DNA of 21,061 nt from contig KB722737.1 in assembly GCA_000349905.1 (NCBI GenBank), forward strand, positions 1,412,294 to 1,433,354. Direction: 5' to 3'. This DNA comes from Volvariella volvacea V23. Lineage: Eukaryota > Basidiomycota > Agaricomycetes > Agaricales > Pluteaceae. The translations under genes were made by a program, and so were the position numbers. This document shows, one piece after another, positions 20,439-21,061 of the stretch. The number at the start of each line of letters is the position of its first letter. Position 1 is the stretch's first letter. A model generated the notes under the pieces. The model was not told the DNA's origin and ran no database searches. It was given only the letters and a program-made list of their open reading frames with translations.

Positions 20439-21061
20439 TGGTGTGGTTTGGGGGATCCGTCTAGCCCATGATACAGGTGTATACATTAGGGGGACACCAG
20501 GTACGTGCTGGGGCACCAACCAAGAACACGGCAGCAGGGCAGTCGTTCACTAGTAAGGTGGGCGACCTCAGGCGCAACCAGTAAGTACACCCCCTCCTTC
20601 ATATTCAACCCTCAGCTCTGGCTGGGGGTTTTTCTCTTTCCTTATGGGCCGTGTGGCTCACCTTGTAGGGAGGGAGGCTGCCCCGTGTAAGACCAGGTTT
20701 TTCGATATGGGCCTGGCAACACCTATAAGGGAGGGGTCTTTATGGAATCTTGCCCGCCACACATCAGCGCTCCCTACGTCGCCACCTGAGCCACTGTCAA
20801 ACGCTTGGTGGATTTTGTTCAACTCACTCCACCCATGGGGATTCATGCTCATTATGATGGGCCTCAAAACCCAGTTCGCCCTGGAGGATAATGGCCAGAC
20901 ACTGCACCATGGGCGCAAGCCGCTCTCTCTTATAGACATGTTTGCTACCTTTAGTTAGGTGTTGGACATGGACTACTATCTATTTAGCTTTACAGACTGC
21001 CTTTAGTTAGGTGAGATGTATCCAAGTCATGTACTTAGGTACTTGGTGGGGACCATGCTTC
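20439..21061. other. Unassigned right end
   Basis: No gene is supported. A plus-strand frame is open from 20152 to 20553 and again, in the same frame, from 20644 to 20958, interrupted only by a pair of stops near 20551. A good donor (CACCAG|GTACGT at about 20505) and acceptors near 20570-20580 exist, so an intron-containing gene or an inserted element with coding remnants is possible. The predicted peptides have no family resemblance I can name. The last 120 bases contain the direct repeat listed below. Confidence 0.35.
20948..21013 (+). repeat. Direct repeat CCTTTAGTTAGGTG
   Basis: Two identical 14-nt copies lie at 20948-20961 and 21000-21013, a 52-nt period. A related TTAGGTACTTGG follows near the window end. 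The repeat could continue beyond the window. The sequence is not the canonical fungal telomere repeat. Confidence 0.6.

Overview
The window is nuclear DNA of a filamentous basidiomycete, most likely an Agaricomycete. Four intact protein genes are broken by 54 short introns in my models (41 to 181 nt, mostly 46 to 65), with GTRNGT-type donors and CTNAY-type branch sites. The right end carries F-box genes of the kind expanded in mushroom-forming fungi. The four large gene models were assembled by hand. Each closes in frame over all exons and matches its family over nearly its whole length.

Layout. Positions 1-1630 hold no gene I can support: AT-rich, then pyrimidine-rich sequence with short palindromes and repeats, possibly decayed mobile DNA. 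At 1631-4152 (minus) lies ALG12, the ER alpha-1,6-mannosyltransferase of N-glycan precursor assembly. Only 161 bp separate its start codon from that of a divergent gene at 4314-9048 (plus), an Adp1-type ABCG half transporter with a secreted-side EGF-like, cysteine-rich N-terminus. This converges on a minus-strand gene at 9348-12050 for an FAD-dependent amine-oxidase-like oxidoreductase. Upstream of that, on the same strand, is XRN1 (12500-18005), the cytoplasmic 5'-3' exoribonuclease of mRNA decay. From 18391 to 19570 lies a frameshifted F-box pseudogene, then an intact 217-codon F-box-like ORF (19785-20438) whose tail is foreign to the family, and an unexplained segment to the window end.

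The genes are housekeeping loci and do not form one pathway. ALG12 and the transporter both belong to the secretory or membrane system and share a compact intergenic region, which may allow shared promoter elements. XRN1 acts in the cytoplasm.

I found no convincing new multi-gene system. The most notable features are gene-structural. In XRN1 the first coding exon is just ATGG, so Gly2 is split by an intron, and exons of 11 and 17 nt follow. The transporter has a GC-AG intron next to a 25-nt exon. ALG12 carries long Ser/Asp/Arg-rich insertions in its C-terminal part. The F-box locus shows decay and possible chimerism.
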